DNA of 64,000 bases from Eubacterium sp. AF22-8LB (GTDB taxonomy: Bacteria; Bacillota_I; Bacilli_A; Erysipelotrichales; Erysipelotrichaceae): positions 47,386-111,385 of the forward strand of contig NZ_QRVI01000005.1 in the NCBI RefSeq assembly GCF_003458715.1, given 5' to 3'. The position numbers and the translations under genes are program-made. Shown here piece by piece: positions 62,700 through 64,000 of the stretch (positions are counted from its first letter, which is position 1; every line of letters starts with the position of its first letter). The notes under the pieces were generated by a model, which was not told where the DNA came from, made no database searches, and saw only the letters and a program-made list of their open reading frames with translations.

Positions 62700-63287
62700 A
62701 TGAAAAATTTAAAGAAAGTTTTATTTATTGTTGTCTTTATCTTAATTGCCTTTGTAGGCGGTATGTTCTTTGCGAATAAACAAACAGAACCAGAAATCAC
62801 ATCGACATTAATTCAGAATAGAATCGAACAAGCGAGTGATTTAGTAACCACAAAATATCATTATGCAAAAGTAGGAAAATTCGAAAATTCACTTTCATTA
62901 AATGGATGGTCGATTCCTTTAACAAATAAAAATTTCATTTTAACATTTGAAGGAGAAATTCAACTTGGTACAGATTTGTCAAAGGCAAAAGTAGATATTA
63001 AAGATTCTACAATCTACGTCACAGTAGACAAACCTACCGTTATTTCTAATTCAATTGATGAATCAAGTATTGAAGTCTATGATGAAACAAAAAACATATT
63101 TAATCCAATTAGTGTCAATGATTATAAAAAATTCGCGGTAGAGCAAAAAGAAACAGCTTTATCTGAAGCCAAGAAAAAAGGATTAATGAAAACAGCTCAA
63201 GAAAATACTAAGAAAAGTGTTAAGGATATTATTTCCATTATTCCAGATACAGACGAGTATACTATTGAAGTATCCTTTAAGGAGTAG
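62700..63287 (+). CDS. DUF4230 membrane-anchored protein
   Basis: A basic start and one hydrophobic helix (KVLFIVVFILIAFVGGMFFA) act as an anchor. A DUF4230-type beta-rich domain follows (SDLVTTKYHYAKVGKFENS, GEIQLGTDLSKAKVDIKDST), with a helical C-terminus. 195 residues. A GGAGG site precedes the ATG. It is 2 bases upstream of the alarmone synthetase gene, so the two are co-expressed. Function unknown. Confidence 0.88.
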   Translation: MKNLKKVLFIVVFILIAFVGGMFFANKQTEPEITSTLIQNRIEQASDLVTTKYHYAKVGKFENSLSLNGWSIPLTNKNFILTFEGEIQLGTDLSKAKVDIKDSTIYVTVDKPTVISNSIDESSIEVYDETKNIFNPISVNDYKKFAVEQKETALSEAKKKGLMKTAQENTKKSVKDIISIIPDTDEYTIEVSFKE

Positions 63288-63289
63288 TT

Positions 63290-63934
63290 ATGGCAAATTT
63301 AAAATTAGTTGATGCTTTTACAGATTTTGTAGAAGAAAGCACATTACCCTATCGTCAAATGATGACATATTATAATTGTGCTCTTATGGAAGTAGAAACA
63401 AAATTTAAAGTTCTTAATGAACAATTTTCCTTATTTTATGATCGTAATCCCATTGAGTCAATTCATACACGAATTAAATCACAATCGAGTATCTTAAAGA
63501 AGCTTCAAAAAAAGAATCTTCCACTAACAATTCCTAATATCGAAAACAATCTATTCGATATTGCTGGTGTTCGTATAGTATGTTCTTTTACTGAAGATAT
63601 CTATTCTTTAGCCAATTCCTTTCTCAACCAAGATGATGTTCGTTTGATAGAAAAAAAGGATTATATTAAGAATCCAAAAGAAAATGGATATCGTAGTCTT
63701 CATCTTATTATTGAAATACCAATCTTTTTATCAGATGAAAAAAAATGGGTCAAAGTAGAGGTACAATTTAGAACCATTGCGATGGATTTTTGGGCGAGTC
63801 TAGAGCATAAAATTCGCTACAAGAAAAATCTATCTAAGGATAGATTAGATGAAATTGATAAAGAATTATTAGAATGTGCAAAGATATGTAAAGTATTAGA
63901 TGACAAAATGGAAGAAATAAAGACGGGAAATTAA
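63290..63934 (+). CDS. relQ: Small alarmone synthetase (RelQ/YjbM-type)
   Basis: This single-domain GTP pyrophosphokinase makes (p)ppGpp without a hydrolase or regulatory domain. The RelA/SpoT synthetase motifs are visible: IESIHTRIKS near residue 55, DIAGVRIVCSF near 90, KENGYRSLHLI near 128 and VEVQFRTIAMDFWASLEHKI near 153. The 214-residue length and C-terminal helices fit RelQ tetramers. It would signal wall or nutrient stress. Confidence 0.95.
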   Translation: MANLKLVDAFTDFVEESTLPYRQMMTYYNCALMEVETKFKVLNEQFSLFYDRNPIESIHTRIKSQSSILKKLQKKNLPLTIPNIENNLFDIAGVRIVCSFTEDIYSLANSFLNQDDVRLIEKKDYIKNPKENGYRSLHLIIEIPIFLSDEKKWVKVEVQFRTIAMDFWASLEHKIRYKKNLSKDRLDEIDKELLECAKICKVLDDKMEEIKTGN

Positions 63935-63981
63935 TTTTCCCGTCTCAGACTGTTGACAAAGTGACTGTCGACAGTCTTTTT
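63922..63981 (+). terminator. Double hairpin terminator after relQ
   Basis: A first 9-bp stem (GACGGGAAA / TTTCCCGTC, 63922-63944) spans the stop codon. A second 12-bp stem (AGACTGTTGACA / TGTCGACAGTCT, one G-T pair, 63947-63977) is followed by TTTTT. Confidence 0.93.
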
Positions 63982-64000
63982 AAAATCTGATAGAATATCT

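Noticed and set aside
1..64000. CRISPR arrays, tRNA or rRNA genes, prophage or intact insertion sequences
   Set aside because: None seen; all longer intergenic stretches are explained by promoters, terminators or the elements listed.

Overview
The window is about one third G+C and has the gene content of a low-GC, Gram-positive (Bacillota) genome. The gene order (tilS-hpt-ftsH-hslO; rnmV-rsmA-ispE; ywzB-type DUF1146 beside an MreB-like gene; glmU-prs; rsmG-parA-parB), a rubredoxin-first rubrerythrin and the lack of respiratory genes suggest an anaerobic, probably gut-associated member of the Erysipelotrichia. That placement is inference. The rsmG-parA-parB block at the right end suggests the chromosome origin is not far away. 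No tRNA, rRNA, CRISPR array, intact insertion sequence or prophage was seen.

Layout. 0-10.6 kb (minus strand): housekeeping genes hslO, ftsH, hpt, tilS and a PemK-like protein, then a YitT-rnmV-rsmA-ispE-DUF1146-MreB-like-GlcNAc-1-P transferase operon. 10.6-12.2 kb: an FAD oxidoreductase behind a purine-class riboswitch. 12.2-19.3 kb: addBA behind two tandem palindromes, then a purine permease. 19.3-30 kb: a kinase, a HAD phosphatase, an AEC carrier, tex, a LytTR regulator with a LiaF-like membrane protein, map, rubrerythrin, prmC and prfA. 30-36 kb is the most accessory part: a glucosaminidase, a truncated MATE gene, a 53-bp tandem repeat, two SIS sugar-phosphate proteins and two GntR regulators. 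36-48.6 kb: deoC, a MATE pair, a Crp/Fnr regulator, tatD, an Spx-like gene, prs, a shortened glmU, a coiled-coil membrane protein, comFC/comFA and an aminotransferase. 48.7-57 kb: rpmE, an M3 peptidase and an oligopeptide ABC transporter. 57-64 kb: an EAL remnant, DUF5662, glmS with its ribozyme, parB-parA-rsmG, DUF4230 and a small alarmone synthetase.

The most unusual signal is a pair of near-identical RNA-like elements in inverted orientation, 21.7 kb apart (minus strand about 35675-35819; plus strand about 57452-57597). They share 99 identical bases. Where they differ, one hairpin carries a compensatory T-A to C-G change. Both end in the same intrinsic terminator and carry an unpaired UCUCUCUCCU tract. 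That tract is perfectly complementary over 10 bases to the ribosome binding site of the purine permease at 17982. They look like two copies of an undescribed small regulatory RNA.

Other points of note: the purine-class aptamer has an unusual core junction; addBA has a double operator; the LytTR gene has 21-bp-phased repeats at its promoter; GlmU lacks the acetyltransferase half; and an MreB-like protein has lost a nucleotide-binding motif.
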